Of a stretch of 64,000 bases of DNA, positions 44,483-54,700 are shown in pieces. The DNA is from Rhodopseudomonas julia. Lineage in GTDB: Bacteria > Pseudomonadota > Alphaproteobacteria > Rhizobiales > Afifellaceae. The notes under the pieces were generated by a model. It was given only the letters and a program-made list of their open reading frames with translations. It ran no database searches and was not told where the DNA came from. The position numbers and the translations under genes are program-made. Where the stretch lies: positions 930,001-994,000 of the forward strand of contig NZ_JAUSUK010000002.1 of the NCBI RefSeq assembly GCF_030813515.1, written 5' to 3'. The stretch's first letter is position 1. Each line of letters opens with the position of its first letter.

Positions 44483-45171
44483 GCGCCACGCGTATCCTGA
44501 TTGTCGACGACGAGCCGCAGATCCGGAAGTTCCTCCGGGTGGCGCTCGGAGCGCATGGTTTTGAGGTTTTCGAGGCGGAGAATGGCCGCAAGGGGGTGGA
44601 GGCTGTCGCCTTGAAGGAGCCCGACCTCGTCATTCTCGATCTCGGTCTGCCCGACATCGATGGCAAGGAGGTGATCAGGCGCCTTCGCGAATGGTCGAAC
44701 CTGCCGATCCTCGTCCTCTCGGTCCGGGAAGGCGAGGACGAGAAGGTCGCCGCCCTCGATGCCGGGGCCAATGATTACGTGGTCAAGCCTTTTGGGATTC
44801 CCGAGTTTCTGGCACGCGTGAGGGTCCTCCTGCGTCCTGCGCGAAAAGCCGGGGAGGACAGCGCGGAAATCGTCGTCGGGGATCTGAAGCTCGATCTTGC
44901 CCGCCACGAGGTGTCGCTGGCGGGAGAGAGGCTCCGACTGACGCCGAAAGAATTCGAGCTTCTCGCCTACCTGATGCGCAATGCCGGTCGCATCCTCACC
45001 CACCGGCAGATCCTGACGAGCGTCTGGGGGCCTGCGAATGCCGACGACGTGCAGTATCTGCGCGTCTTTGTCGGGCGTCTGCGGCAGAAACTCGGCGATG
45101 ATCCGGCGAGCCCCCGCTACATCCTGAACGAGCCCGGGGTCGGCTATCGCTTCCTGCGGCCGGACGAGTGA
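44479..45171 (+). CDS. kdpE: Response regulator KdpE
   Basis: 230 residues: a receiver domain with Asp54 (VILDLGLPD) and the lysine in DYVVKPF, then an OmpR/PhoB-type winged helix with LTPKEFELLAYL and PRYILNEPGVGYRF. It activates kdp transcription. Last gene of the operon; no clear terminator follows. Confidence 0.96.
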   Translation: MSATRILIVDDEPQIRKFLRVALGAHGFEVFEAENGRKGVEAVALKEPDLVILDLGLPDIDGKEVIRRLREWSNLPILVLSVREGEDEKVAALDAGANDYVVKPFGIPEFLARVRVLLRPARKAGEDSAEIVVGDLKLDLARHEVSLAGERLRLTPKEFELLAYLMRNAGRILTHRQILTSVWGPANADDVQYLRVFVGRLRQKLGDDPASPRYILNEPGVGYRFLRPDE

Positions 45172-45977
45172 GCGCGGCGTGCTGGGGGATTGTCTGAAAC
45201 GCAATCCGCTAAGATATAAAAAATAAATAAAACAATATTTTATGTGCCATTTCTGAGTTTTCGCCCGAACAAAATGCCTGCGGAATTGGGCCCGTGACGA
45301 CACTTTTGGGGACCTCTCATCATGAGGAACCTGCGCGGTGCCAGACAACGTCGGATGCCGCCGCGGGCGTTGCGGCGGCGACATGAAAATTGTCCCCGAT
45401 CCAGCCTAGGCGGCGAGGGCGCATGGTCTCAGATCGACATTCCCCTGCATTTTTTCGTGATTCAATTGAGGGTTGTTGGCATTCGGGTGCCAACCGTCGC
45501 GTTGGGGACCGATTGCGGCCTGACGACTGATGTCCTGCTGACGGACGGTTAGCGCGCCAGCCTTAAAAAGACGAGGAAACACAGGGGCATAATGCCGCGG
45601 ATGGACGCCGACACGATGCGTGGCGAGGCCCGATCGATTGCAGGCGAGCCATTCGAGATTGTCGAAAGCGACGGGAAAATACCCGGGATTGCGTGCTTCT
45701 CGCGATCATCCGAGCGATTCCGGTTCAGGCCGGTCACGCGATCGTGCCGGGGCGCCACTGTGCGACGGCTGCCATCGCGCGGCTCATTCGACCGACATAC
45801 TACCCCTCATCGCTAGACGGAGCTCGGTCGACGCGCCAGATGATGGCGCACTGATCCGAAACTGGATGCGATGTCGCTTGGGGCTTGATGCGACGGCGCG
45901 AAGGGACCGGTTTTCAGCTCCGGGCAACGCCGGACCTAAAAATGCGGGGGAGCTCTTCGGCTAAGGAGGCCAAGACG
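45172..45977. other. Sparse 806-bp intergenic region after kdpE
   Basis: No convincing gene. An AT-rich stretch at about 45212-45244 stands out against the GC-rich background and may carry a promoter or binding site. A stem GTTGGCA-TTCGGG-TGCCAAC lies at 45475-45494. Short open frames here have no ribosome-binding sites and unusual codon use. It could be decayed accessory DNA. Confidence 0.4.
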
Positions 45978-47111
45978 ATGAGCGCCATGCATACGTTTTC
46001 ACTCAAGACGGAGGTCGTCTCCGGGGTGGGTACCCTCGAGCGGCTTCGTGAGTTCCACAACGAGCGGATCGGTATCGTCACCGATGCGCTTATGGTGAAG
46101 CTCGGCGTCGCGGACCGGGTACGGCAATACCTCTCCGACAGCGCTGTCACGATCTACGACAAGGTCACTCCCGATCCGCCCATCGCCAGCGTCAAGGAAG
46201 GGGCGAGGGAGCTTTCCTCCTTTCGTCCGACGATCATCATCGGCCTCGGCGGCGGTTCGGCCATCGATGCGGCGAAAGCGATTCTGGCGATTCTGCGCGA
46301 GATGAACAGTCGGCGTCGGATCACGTTCATCGCCATTCCGACGACGAGCGGGACTGGCTCTGAGGTGACGGCTTATTCGGTCATTTCCGATCCGGAGAAG
46401 GGCACGAAGTTCCCGCTTGTGTCCGACGAGCTCATTCCGGATATCGCGCTCCTTGAACCGGAGTTCGTGCGCACTGTGCCGCCGCAGATTACGGCGGATA
46501 CCGGCATGGACGTGCTGACCCATGCTCTGGAGGCCTATGTCGCCCATTGTGCGACCGATTTTTCCGATGCTCTTGCCGAGAAGGCTGTCAGCCTGACCTT
46601 CAAGAACCTCCCCGTGGTTTTCGCCGATGGCCAAAACGTGGAAGGCCGGATTGCGATGCACAACGCCTCGTGCATGGCGGGCATGGCGTTCAACTCGGCC
46701 GGGCTCGGTCTCAACCACGGGCTCGCGCATGCCATCGGAGGCCGCCTGCATATTCCGCACGGGCGCATCAACGCTATGCTCCTGCCGTATGTAATCGCGT
46801 TCAACGCCGGCCTCGACAAAAACTCTGCTGAGCCCGCAGCCGAGCGCTACGCGCGGTTGGCCCGGCTTCTCGATCTTGACGGCGAGACGGCACTGCAAGG
46901 CACGCAGAATTTGATCGATGCGATTGTGGGACTGAACAAGCGCTTCGGAGTTCCGCTGACGCTCAAGGCTTTGGGTGCTGACATGGATGTGCTGACGCAG
47001 GCCAAGGATGCGCTGGTTGCTTCCGCGTTGGCGGATTTCTGCACGTCCGGAAATCCGCGCAAGCCGAGCGCGGAGGATGTTCGGCGCCTCATCGACAAGG
47101 TTGCCGGCTGA
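45978..47111 (+). CDS. Iron-containing (class III) alcohol dehydrogenase
   Basis: 377 residues. NAD(P)-binding GLGGGSAIDAAKA (90-102) and PTTSGTGSEVTAYSV; metal ligands Asp178, His182, His247 and His261 with the spacing of FucO-type enzymes. The overall pattern is closest to PduQ/1-propanol dehydrogenase-like proteins, but no microcompartment genes are nearby, so the substrate is unassigned. ATG 45978 is preceded by AAGGAGG. It stands alone between two sparse intergenic regions. Confidence 0.88.
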   Translation: MSAMHTFSLKTEVVSGVGTLERLREFHNERIGIVTDALMVKLGVADRVRQYLSDSAVTIYDKVTPDPPIASVKEGARELSSFRPTIIIGLGGGSAIDAAKAILAILREMNSRRRITFIAIPTTSGTGSEVTAYSVISDPEKGTKFPLVSDELIPDIALLEPEFVRTVPPQITADTGMDVLTHALEAYVAHCATDFSDALAEKAVSLTFKNLPVVFADGQNVEGRIAMHNASCMAGMAFNSAGLGLNHGLAHAIGGRLHIPHGRINAMLLPYVIAFNAGLDKNSAEPAAERYARLARLLDLDGETALQGTQNLIDAIVGLNKRFGVPLTLKALGADMDVLTQAKDALVASALADFCTSGNPRKPSAEDVRRLIDKVAG

Positions 47112-47138
47112 GATGCTGGACCGTTCGACCTCAGCATC
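47112..47138. terminator. Stem-loop at the alcohol dehydrogenase 3' end
   Basis: GATGCTG (47112-47118) pairs with CAGCATC (47132-47138), starting directly after the stop codon, and is followed by GTTTGGG. A plausible weak terminator. Confidence 0.4.
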
Positions 47139-47285
47139 GTTTGGGTGCTGTCGACAGGCCTGAGCGGCCTACTGCGTCGTCTTGGCGGCCCTTCCTGGCG
47201 TTGCAATCTTACGGAAAGGTGGGGAGCGAAATTGGCGCTTACTTCCCCAGAGACTGCGCTTGCGCGGTCCCTGTCGCCGGACAAA

Positions 47286-47330
47286 GGCCGCGCCGTTCAG
47301 GCGCGGCCGAGCCTCTCTGAGGTGAGAGGC
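47286..47330. other. Two consecutive perfect hairpins upstream of tRNA-Thr
   Basis: GGCCGCGCC-GTTCA-GGCGCGGCC (9-bp stem, 47286-47308) and, two bases later, GCCTCTC-TGAGGT-GAGAGGC (7-bp stem, 47311-47330). On the minus strand the first is followed by TTTGT, so it could end transcription from tRNA-Thr; alternatively the pair marks a small structured RNA. The rest of 47139-47414 shows no gene. Confidence 0.5.
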
Positions 47331-47414
47331 GTCGTGCTCGCGAATGAGCGCTTGCCGACGATCGCGTGAGTCGGAGACCGGCTGACTCAGAATCAAGTGT
47401 TTTTAAAGTGAAAA

Positions 47415-47490
47415 TGGTGCCGGCTGAGGGACTCGAACCCCCGACCCCCTGATTACAAATCAGATGCTCTACCAACTGAGCTAAGCCGGC
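47415..47490 (-). tRNA. tRNA-Thr (anticodon UGU)
   Basis: 76 bases. Acceptor GCCGGCT/AGCCGGC; anticodon arm CTGAT-TTGTAA-TCAG with anticodon TGT; T-arm GGGGGTTCGAGTCCC; CCA encoded. Confidence 0.96.
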
Positions 47491-47884
47491 ACGGCGCACG
47501 ACAGCGGACTTTTTTCGTGCCATTCGATGCGCTTGCAAGGCTCCAATCCGGCAGTTTGAAGCCGCTTGGAACGAATATTCCCTAACCGCTCCTTCTGGCA
47601 GGTGCAACAGCTTCGTAGGCGCGCTCGCGAGCCCATCGCAACGATGGCTTTCTGGACGATCATGCGAGACGAAACGCGTCGAGAGATCGACCGCGATTCC
47701 TCTCATGCGCGCACAACAGGGGCTGCGAGGGCGGCGAGAATCGACCGTGTTCACGGAGCTTTCCGGTAAAAGAAACGTGATCGGACCTTTTCAATGGGGA
47801 ACGCGCGGCTGCTGAATTTGTTAGCGTTCTAAGAACGGTTGGCCGCAGGACGATCTTGTTGTGCGGTCCGCAGGAGATTTCGTT
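47491..47884. other. Intergenic region between tRNA-Thr and BA14K gene
   Basis: 394 bases with no supported gene. Open frames here lack ribosome-binding sites. It must hold the divergent promoters of tRNA-Thr and the BA14K gene, but no box is clear. The strong AGGAGAT at 47872-47878 belongs to the BA14K start. Confidence 0.5.
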
Positions 47885-48394
47885 ATGCAATCCAGGTCTA
47901 CTCGGACAGCAATCGCTATCGCGGCAGGGCTTTCGATGGTGATTGCGTCTCTTTCGCCGACAATGGCAGCGATGCCTCGGGCGCCGCAGACGTCGCCGGC
48001 CAATGCCGTCGAAGCCCCTCTGATTAAGGTGCAGGATCGTCACTGGCGCGGCGGCCACCGCATCGGGCCTCGCGCCCCGGGGCGGTATTATCGCGACCAC
48101 CGATATCGGGGGCATCATTACCGCGATCGGCACTATCGTTATGGGCGGCACTATTACCGGCATCGCCATAGGAATGGCTTCGGTGCGGGTGTCGCCGGCT
48201 TCGGCCTTGGGCTGGCTCTCGGCGGCGCCATGGCGCAGCCGCGTTATTATGCGGCTCCTCCAGCCTATGCCGGTGCGAGGCCTGCGCCTTGGACGCGCGA
48301 ATGGTATGCCTATTGCGCCTCCAAATACCGCAGCTTCGATCCGCGCAGCGGCACGTTCCAGCCGTATAACGGTCCGCGCCGCCTCTGCCGCTGA
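47885..48394 (+). CDS. BA14K-family secreted protein
   Basis: 169 residues. Signal peptide ~1-30 (ending SPTMAA). The middle is an Arg/His/Tyr-rich stretch (~58-97, e.g. RYYRDHRYRGHHYRDRHYR), then a Gly/Ala hydrophobic segment and the BA14K ending WYAYCASKYRSFDPRSGTF with a terminal LCR. The family was first noted as a Brucella immunoreactive protein with lectin-like behaviour; its role is unclear. ATG 47885 is preceded by AGGAGAT. Confidence 0.85.
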   Translation: MQSRSTRTAIAIAAGLSMVIASLSPTMAAMPRAPQTSPANAVEAPLIKVQDRHWRGGHRIGPRAPGRYYRDHRYRGHHYRDRHYRYGRHYYRHRHRNGFGAGVAGFGLGLALGGAMAQPRYYAAPPAYAGARPAPWTREWYAYCASKYRSFDPRSGTFQPYNGPRRLCR

Positions 48395-48400
48395 GGCGAT

Positions 48401-49198
48401 TCAGCGACGTTCGGAGCGGCCTGCCTCGTAAAGCGCGATGGCTGCGGCATTGGAAACGTTGAGACTTGCGATCGGCGGACGTGTGGGAAGCCGCACCAGC
48501 CGGTCGCATGTCGCTGCGGTTTTTTCCCGCAGGCCTTTGCCTTCCGCGCCGAGAACGAGAACAGCGGGTTTGGGCACAGGCTCATCGCCCAACGCGTCCG
48601 CGGCCTCACCGTCGAGCCCGAGCAGGTGGAAGCCTGCGTCTCGCAGCTCCTCCAACGCATTTGAGAGATTGCGCACGCGCACGATTGCGACGTGTTCCAG
48701 CGCGCCGGAAGCGGTTTTCGCAAGAACGCCGGTTTCGGGCGGTGAATGGCGGTCTGTCATGATCAGAAAAGTCGCGCCGAAGGCGGCCGCAGAGCGAAGA
48801 ACCGCACCGACATTGTGCGGGTCCGTCACCTGATCGAGCGCAACGATCATGTCGGCGCCGATGCAGTCGGAAAGTTCTGGCTCGGCTAGGGGATCGCAGA
48901 AAAGCGCGACGCCTTGATGCACCGTGTCGGAGCCGAGCAATTTGTCCATCTCGCGCGTTGTGGAGGGTTCCGGCCATTCCATGTCCGGGACGAGCCCTTT
49001 GAGCCGGTTGAGCGCATTGGCCGTTGCGACGAGGCGATGGATCTTTCTTTCCGGATTCTTCAACGCTTCGCTGACGGCGTGAAAGCCGTAGATGGCCGAA
49101 GGGGAATCGGCAGGAGGCGTGCGCGGGCTTCGCCGGCCGGACCGTCCGGCGTTCTCGCCGGGGCGCCGGCGCCTTCTCATATTCGTATCGTTGGACAT
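48401..49198 (-). CDS. rlmB: TrmH/RlmB-family 23S rRNA 2'-O-methyltransferase
   Basis: 265 residues: an N-terminal Arg-rich tail, a SpoU substrate-binding domain (AIYGFHAVSEALKNPERK) and the SPOUT knot with NVGAVLRSAAAFGATFL, LVLGAEGKGLR and LNVSNAAAIALYE. It probably methylates G2251 of 23S rRNA. Start ATG 49198 is taken; an ATG ten codons upstream is possible. Divergent from the tRNA-Tyr operon. Confidence 0.9.
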   Translation of the reverse strand: MSNDTNMRRRRRPGENAGRSGRRSPRTPPADSPSAIYGFHAVSEALKNPERKIHRLVATANALNRLKGLVPDMEWPEPSTTREMDKLLGSDTVHQGVALFCDPLAEPELSDCIGADMIVALDQVTDPHNVGAVLRSAAAFGATFLIMTDRHSPPETGVLAKTASGALEHVAIVRVRNLSNALEELRDAGFHLLGLDGEAADALGDEPVPKPAVLVLGAEGKGLREKTAATCDRLVRLPTRPPIASLNVSNAAAIALYEAGRSERR

Positions 49199-49280
49199 CG
49201 CTTGCTTGCTCAATTGACCGTCTTCTCCCATCGCACCGAACTTCACGAAATGGCAACGGTGGGCTTTCGTGCTGCGGGCG

Positions 49281-49310
49281 TTGACAGGCCGGGGCGCCAC
49301 CTGCATATAC
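49281..49310 (+). promoter_or_regulatory. Sigma70 promoter of the tRNA-Tyr/tRNA-Gly/tuf unit
   Basis: TTGACA (49281-49286) is an exact -35 consensus; ATATAC (49305-49310, 18-bp spacer) or CATATA (17-bp) serves as -10. It lies about 70 bases before tRNA-Tyr. Confidence 0.7.
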
Positions 49311-49378
49311 GCCGCCACCGACGGTTTCGGTTTTCCAACCGAGACCTCGCTTTCGCCAGTCGTTTCGACGGCCGCACC

Positions 49379-49463
49379 GGAGGGGTGCCCGAGTGGCTAA
49401 AGGGGACGGGCTGTAAACCCGTTGGCTATGCCTACGTTGGTTCGAATCCAACCCCCTCCACCA
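49379..49463 (+). tRNA. tRNA-Tyr (anticodon GUA)
   Basis: 85 bases, with long variable arm. Acceptor GGAGGGG/CCCCTCC; anticodon arm ACGGG-CTGTAAA-CCCGT with anticodon GTA; CCA encoded. Confidence 0.97.
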
Positions 49464-49482
49464 GCGGCCCGCGAAACGCTGT

Positions 49483-49556
49483 GCGGGTATAGCTCAATGG
49501 TAGAGCAGCAGCCTTCCAAGCTGAATATGCGGGTTCGATTCCCGCTACCCGCTCCA
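49483..49556 (+). tRNA. tRNA-Gly (anticodon UCC)
   Basis: 74 bases. Acceptor GCGGGTA/TACCCGC; anticodon loop CTTCCAA with anticodon TCC; T-arm GCGGGTTCGATTCCCGC; CCA encoded. Lies 19 bases after tRNA-Tyr, and probably shares its transcript with tuf. Confidence 0.96.
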
Positions 49557-49785
49557 GATTTCGTTCAAGACCCGAAACCAGAGGCGCTTGTGGCGCATCG
49601 ATGCCCGGCCGCTTTCGGGCTCGGCTGCGCGACCTCCCTGGCGTTTTGGCGCGAGATCTTGGCTCCGCCTTCCCGGGATCTTTCTTTGTGGCGTGCATGT
49701 GACGCACGGCCTCTTGCACCATCGCGCGTACCATCGTACTAGGCGCGCCGAAAATCCCCGTCGAACTCAGCCTTGGTAGAGGGAA

Positions 49786-50961
<1,176 letters not shown>

Positions 50962-50971
50962 CCGCGATCGG

Positions 50972-51022
50972 GCGTGAAGACGGGCCGACCGTGACGGATT
51001 GCTGCGGATCGGCCTTTCACGC
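50972..51022 (+). terminator. Stem-loop downstream of tuf
   Basis: GCGTGAA pairs with TTCACGC and an inner GGCCGA with TCGGCC, 10 bases after the stop. No T-run. A weak terminator or processing site before tRNA-Trp. Confidence 0.4.
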
Positions 51023-51153
51023 TCGAAGGTTGCTCGGTTGCGCTTGCGCCGGCCGCCGCATCTGTGTAGTTCCAGCGGCAGACGAGTCGGCCGCCACGGT
51101 CACTCAAGCGAATTTCGATCCGGCAAGTCGCATTCGGCGATGATGCCGGGTGA

Positions 51154-51229
51154 AGGGGTGTAGCTCAGCTGGTAGAGCACCGGTCTCCAAAACCGGTGGT
51201 CGGGGGTTCGAATCCCTCCGCCCCTGCCA
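51154..51229 (+). tRNA. tRNA-Trp (anticodon CCA)
   Basis: 76 bases. Acceptor AGGGGTG/CGCCCCT; anticodon arm CCGGT-CTCCAAA-ACCGG with anticodon CCA; CCA encoded. Sits directly before secE as in many Proteobacteria. Confidence 0.97.
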
Positions 51230-51361
51230 GATTACAGACGGGATCGCGATCCACTCTTAAGGGAGCCTTAATGAGGGGGTTGCGTCGACGGATGAAACTG
51301 ACTAACTAGAAGGTTCGGAGGCGCGCGGTCAGGGTGATCGCGCGCCTTTGAGTTCGGCGGC

Positions 51362-51559
51362 ATGGCGAAAACCAATCCTTTTCAATTCCTACAGCAGACG
51401 CGGACCGAGGTCGGCAAGGTCACCTGGCCAACTCGGCGCGAGACGCTGATCACAACCGTGATGGTCTTCGTCATGGTATTTCTGGCGGCGATTTTCTTTT
51501 TCGTCGCGGACCAGATTATGAGCTGGGGCGTCGGGTTGCTGCTCGGCGCTGCCGGCTGA
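51362..51559 (+). CDS. secE: Preprotein translocase subunit SecE
   Basis: 65 residues with the short, single-transmembrane alphaproteobacterial form: FLQQTRTEVGKVTWPTRRET (amphipathic helix) then one membrane helix. Part of SecYEG in the inner membrane. It precedes nusG by 19 bases. Confidence 0.96.
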   Translation: MAKTNPFQFLQQTRTEVGKVTWPTRRETLITTVMVFVMVFLAAIFFFVADQIMSWGVGLLLGAAG

Positions 51560-51578
51560 GCCCGCAAGGCAGAGATTG

Positions 51579-52109
51579 ATGGCGAAACGCTGGTATATCG
51601 TCCACGCCTACTCGAATTTTGAGAACAAGGTCGCTGAGTCCATTCGCGAAAAAGCGGAGGCGGCGGGGCTCGATCATCTGATCGATGAGATCCTGGTTCC
51701 GAAGGAGAAGGTTGTCGAGGTGCGCCGTGGCCGCAAGGTCGACGCAGAGCGCAAGTTTTTTCCGGGCTATGTGCTCGTGAAGATGGATATGACCGACGAG
51801 GCGTTCCATCTCATCAAGAACACGCCGAAAGTGACCGGCTTTCTTGGCACGGACAACAAACCGACGCCGATTCCCGATTCGGAAGCCGAGCGCATCATGG
51901 CGCAGGTGCAGGAAGGCGTCGATCGTCCGAAGCCTTCCGTCAATTTCGAGATTGGCGAACGAATTCGTGTTGCCGACGGACCTTTCGCGTCCTTCGAGGG
52001 CAATGTCGAGGAGGTCGACGAGGAGAGGGCGCGCGTCAAAGTGGCGGTGTCGATCTTCGGGCGTTCGACCCCGGTCGAGTTGGAATACGGGCAGGTCGAA
52101 AAGCTCTGA
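51579..52109 (+). CDS. nusG: Transcription termination/antitermination factor NusG
   Basis: 176 residues. NGN domain with RWYIVHAYSNFENKVAESI and KFFPGYVLVKM, and a C-terminal KOW domain (RVADGPFASFEGNVEEVD). It binds RNA polymerase and couples it to Rho or the ribosome. ATG 51579. Confidence 0.97.
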   Translation: MAKRWYIVHAYSNFENKVAESIREKAEAAGLDHLIDEILVPKEKVVEVRRGRKVDAERKFFPGYVLVKMDMTDEAFHLIKNTPKVTGFLGTDNKPTPIPDSEAERIMAQVQEGVDRPKPSVNFEIGERIRVADGPFASFEGNVEEVDEERARVKVAVSIFGRSTPVELEYGQVEKL

Positions 52110-52278
52110 CCCGAATGGCCGCCGGTCGGTGCGATCCGGCGGTCGAGCGGAAGACCCAGGTCTTCCAGTTGAAGTGTGGAAGGTCGGGACGGTGGCCACA
52201 GCGTCCCATCAAGGCCGTACCACGCGTCGCGCCGCGCCGCCGGGGTCGGTCTCCGGGCGGCACATAACGGAGTGAAAG

Positions 52279-52707
52279 ATGGCAAAGAAGATTACGGGGT
52301 ACCTGAAGTTGCAGGTGCCGGCGGGTGCGGCTAATCCGTCTCCGCCAATCGGACCGGCGCTCGGTCAGCGCGGTTTGAACATTATGCAGTTCTGCAAGGA
52401 TTTCAACGCTGCTTCTCAGGAAATGGAGAAGGGCTCGCCGGTGCCGGTGGTGATCACCATCTTCGCCGACAAATCCTTCACCTTCGCGATGAAGACGCCG
52501 CCGGTGTCCTACTTCCTGAAGAAGGCCGCCAAGGTCCAGAAGGGCTCGAAGGCGCCGGGCAAGGATGGTGCTGGCAAGGTGTCGCGCGATCAGGTGCGCG
52601 AGATCGCCGAGCAGAAAATGAAGGATCTCAATGCTGCCGACGTCGAGGCAGCGATGCGTATGGTCGAGGGCTCTGCGCGCTCGATGGGCCTGGAAGTGGT
52701 GGGCTGA
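52279..52707 (+). CDS. rplK: 50S ribosomal protein L11
   Basis: 142 residues with the conserved Pro-rich [19 protein letters not shown] hinge that contacts the GTPase-associated centre of 23S rRNA. Four bases upstream of rplA. Confidence 0.98.
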   Translation: MAKKITGYLKLQVPAGAANPSPPIGPALGQRGLNIMQFCKDFNAASQEMEKGSPVPVVITIFADKSFTFAMKTPPVSYFLKKAAKVQKGSKAPGKDGAGKVSRDQVREIAEQKMKDLNAADVEAAMRMVEGSARSMGLEVVG

Positions 52708-52711
52708 CGTC

Positions 52712-53410
52712 ATGGCAAAAATGGCAAAGCGTATGCAGTCGATCTCGGAAGGCGTCGACCGCGAAAAGCTCTACCCCGCAGAGGATGCGGTTCGCATGGT
52801 CAAGGAGCGCGCCAGGGCTAAGTTCGACGAAACGGTCGAGGTGGCTTTCAATCTCGGTGTCGATCCTCGGCATGCCGACCAGATGGTTCGTGGCGTCGTC
52901 TCTCTGCCGAACGGCACGGGCCGCACGGTGCGCGTCGCCGTCTTCGCTCGTGGCGAAAAGGCTGACGAAGCGCAGAAGGCGGGTGCCGATGTCGTGGGCG
53001 CTGAAGACCTTGTAGAACAGGTTCAGAATGGCCAAATCAACTTCGATCGGGTCATCGCCACACCGGACATGATGCCGCTCGTCGGTCGTCTCGGTAAGAT
53101 CCTCGGGCCGCGCGGCATGATGCCGAACCCGAAGGTCGGAAGCGTGACCATGGATGTTGCCAAGGCCGTCAAGGACGCCAAGGGCGGTTCGGTCGAATTC
53201 CGCGTCGAGAAGGCGGGTATCGTTCACGCCGGCATCGGGAAGGCCTCGTTCAGCGAGCAGGCGCTCGTCGAAAACCTGCGCGCGTTCACCGATGCGGTCA
53301 ATCGCGCCAAGCCGAGCGGCGCCAAGGGGTCGTATCTGCAGCGCGTCACGCTCGCCTCGACCCAGGGACCTGGCGTCAAGATCGACGTCAGCTCGCTTTC
53401 CGCGAGCTGA
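52712..53410 (+). CDS. rplA: 50S ribosomal protein L1
   Basis: 232 residues; the signature [20 protein letters not shown] is present. L1 binds 23S rRNA at the exit-site stalk and, in other bacteria, represses the L11-L1 message. ATG 52712; the open frame upstream lies inside rplK. Confidence 0.98.
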   Translation: MAKMAKRMQSISEGVDREKLYPAEDAVRMVKERARAKFDETVEVAFNLGVDPRHADQMVRGVVSLPNGTGRTVRVAVFARGEKADEAQKAGADVVGAEDLVEQVQNGQINFDRVIATPDMMPLVGRLGKILGPRGMMPNPKVGSVTMDVAKAVKDAKGGSVEFRVEKAGIVHAGIGKASFSEQALVENLRAFTDAVNRAKPSGAKGSYLQRVTLASTQGPGVKIDVSSLSAS

Positions 53411-53738
53411 TCAGAAATTCCAGCCGGAGCGATCCGGCCGGAAAGGCCGCCGGCAAGCCGGCGGCCGACCTGTCCGAGACTGCAGGTGAGGAATTTACTC
53501 CTCTTAAGCCCGCGTTTTTACAAAGGGCCTGCATGAGACGGTGATGGGCCGAACTCGCCGCAAGGCTGTCGGTTCGAACCTCAGCCCCCGGTTCTCCGGG
53601 GCCCGCGCCTTCGTCGCGAAGGCAGGGGGACAGGCGTTCACCGCCGCCCTCTCCGCAAGGAGTGGCCCGCAAGGGCAGGGCGGCAGAAGCGAAGCCGTCT
53701 CCCTGTCCAAAGATGGGGAGGCAGATGAGGAAGAGGCA
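53411..53738 (+). promoter_or_regulatory. rplJ leader with strong hairpin (candidate L10 autoregulatory leader)
   Basis: 328 bases between rplA and rplJ without a gene. A perfect hairpin GGCCGCCGGC-AA-GCCGGCGGCC lies at 53445-53466. A leader at this place binds the L10-L12 complex and represses translation in other bacteria; the specific kink-turn cannot be assigned by eye. A promoter for rplJL-rpoBC may also be here. Confidence 0.5.
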
Positions 53739-54257
53739 GTGGATAGAGCGCAGAAAAGCGAAATGGTCGACAGCCTCAACGGCGTGTTTTCGGACACGGG
53801 CGTTGTGGTCGTTGCCCACTATTCCGGCCTGACCGTTGCGGACATGACCGACCTTCGCGGTCGCATGCGCGCTGCGGGCGGGAGCCTCAAGGTGGTCAAG
53901 AACCGCCTCGTCAAGCTCGCTCTGAAGGGCACGGACGCCGAGCATATCAGCGATCTGTTCCAGGGTCCGACGGTCATCGCCTATTCAGACGATCCCGTCG
54001 CTGCTCCCAAGGTTGCCGCAGACTTCGCCAAGGCGAAGGACAAGTTTGTCATTCTCGGCGGCGCCATGGGCGCAACCAACCTGGACAAGGACGGAGTGGA
54101 GGCGCTGGCCAAGCTTCCGTCGCTGGATGAGCTGCGTGCCAAGCTGGTTGGCATGATCAATACGCCTGCCACTCGCATTGCGGGTGTCACGCAGGCGCCT
54201 GCCGCACAGCTTGCCCGGGTTTTCGGAGCGTACGCGAAAAAGGACGAGGCGGCTTGA
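53739..54257 (+). CDS. rplJ: 50S ribosomal protein L10
   Basis: 172 residues from GTG 53739, preceded by AGGAAGAG. This start gives the usual length and the alphaproteobacterial N terminus ([16 protein letters not shown]). It anchors the L7/L12 stalk. The frame is open further upstream but only through leader sequence. Confidence 0.96.
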   Translation: MDRAQKSEMVDSLNGVFSDTGVVVVAHYSGLTVADMTDLRGRMRAAGGSLKVVKNRLVKLALKGTDAEHISDLFQGPTVIAYSDDPVAAPKVAADFAKAKDKFVILGGAMGATNLDKDGVEALAKLPSLDELRAKLVGMINTPATRIAGVTQAPAAQLARVFGAYAKKDEAA

Positions 54258-54308
54258 GGCCGGCCTTGAAGAGACCAATCCGGTTCGAACCGACAAGGAA
54301 CTGAGTAA

Positions 54309-54689
54309 ATGGCTGATCTTGCTAAGATTGTGGACGATCTGTCCAACCTGACCGTGCTGGAGGCCGCCGAGCTCTCCAAGATGCTGGAAGAGAAGTGGGG
54401 CGTCTCCGCCGCCGCTCCGGTTGCCGTTGCGGCTGCCGGTGGCGCTGCTGGCGGTGAGGCCGCTGCGGAAGAGGAAAAGGATGAATTCGACGTCATCCTC
54501 GCCTCTGCCGGCGACAAGAAGATCAACGTCATCAAGGAAGTCCGCGCCATCACCGGCCTCGGACTGAAAGAGGCGAAGGATCTCGTCGAAGGCGCTCCGA
54601 AGCCGGTCAAGGAAGCGGCCTCCAAGTCTGAGGCCGAAGAGATCAAGAAGAAGCTCGAAGAAGCCGGCGCAACCGTCGAGCTCAAGTAA
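54309..54689 (+). CDS. rplL: 50S ribosomal protein L7/L12
   Basis: 126 residues: N-terminal dimerisation helix ([20 protein letters not shown]), Ala/Gly-rich hinge, and the C-terminal factor-binding domain with [20 protein letters not shown]. Stalk protein recruiting translation factors. Confidence 0.98.
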   Translation: MADLAKIVDDLSNLTVLEAAELSKMLEEKWGVSAAAPVAVAAAGGAAGGEAAAEEEKDEFDVILASAGDKKINVIKEVRAITGLGLKEAKDLVEGAPKPVKEAASKSEAEEIKKKLEEAGATVELK

Positions 54690-54700
54690 GCTTCTGTTGG

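Noticed and set aside
45322-45816. Small open frames in the kdpE-dehydrogenase gap
   Set aside because: No ribosome-binding sites, atypical Arg-rich composition and no hydrophobic or domain pattern.
47566-47769. 67-codon frame upstream of the BA14K gene
   Set aside because: Arg-rich composition, no ribosome-binding site, no similarity to known small proteins.
47820-47860. Possible EcfG promoter before the BA14K gene
   Set aside because: A GGAAC and a CGTT occur near 47800-47830 but are separated by 22 bases, outside the 16-17 allowed.
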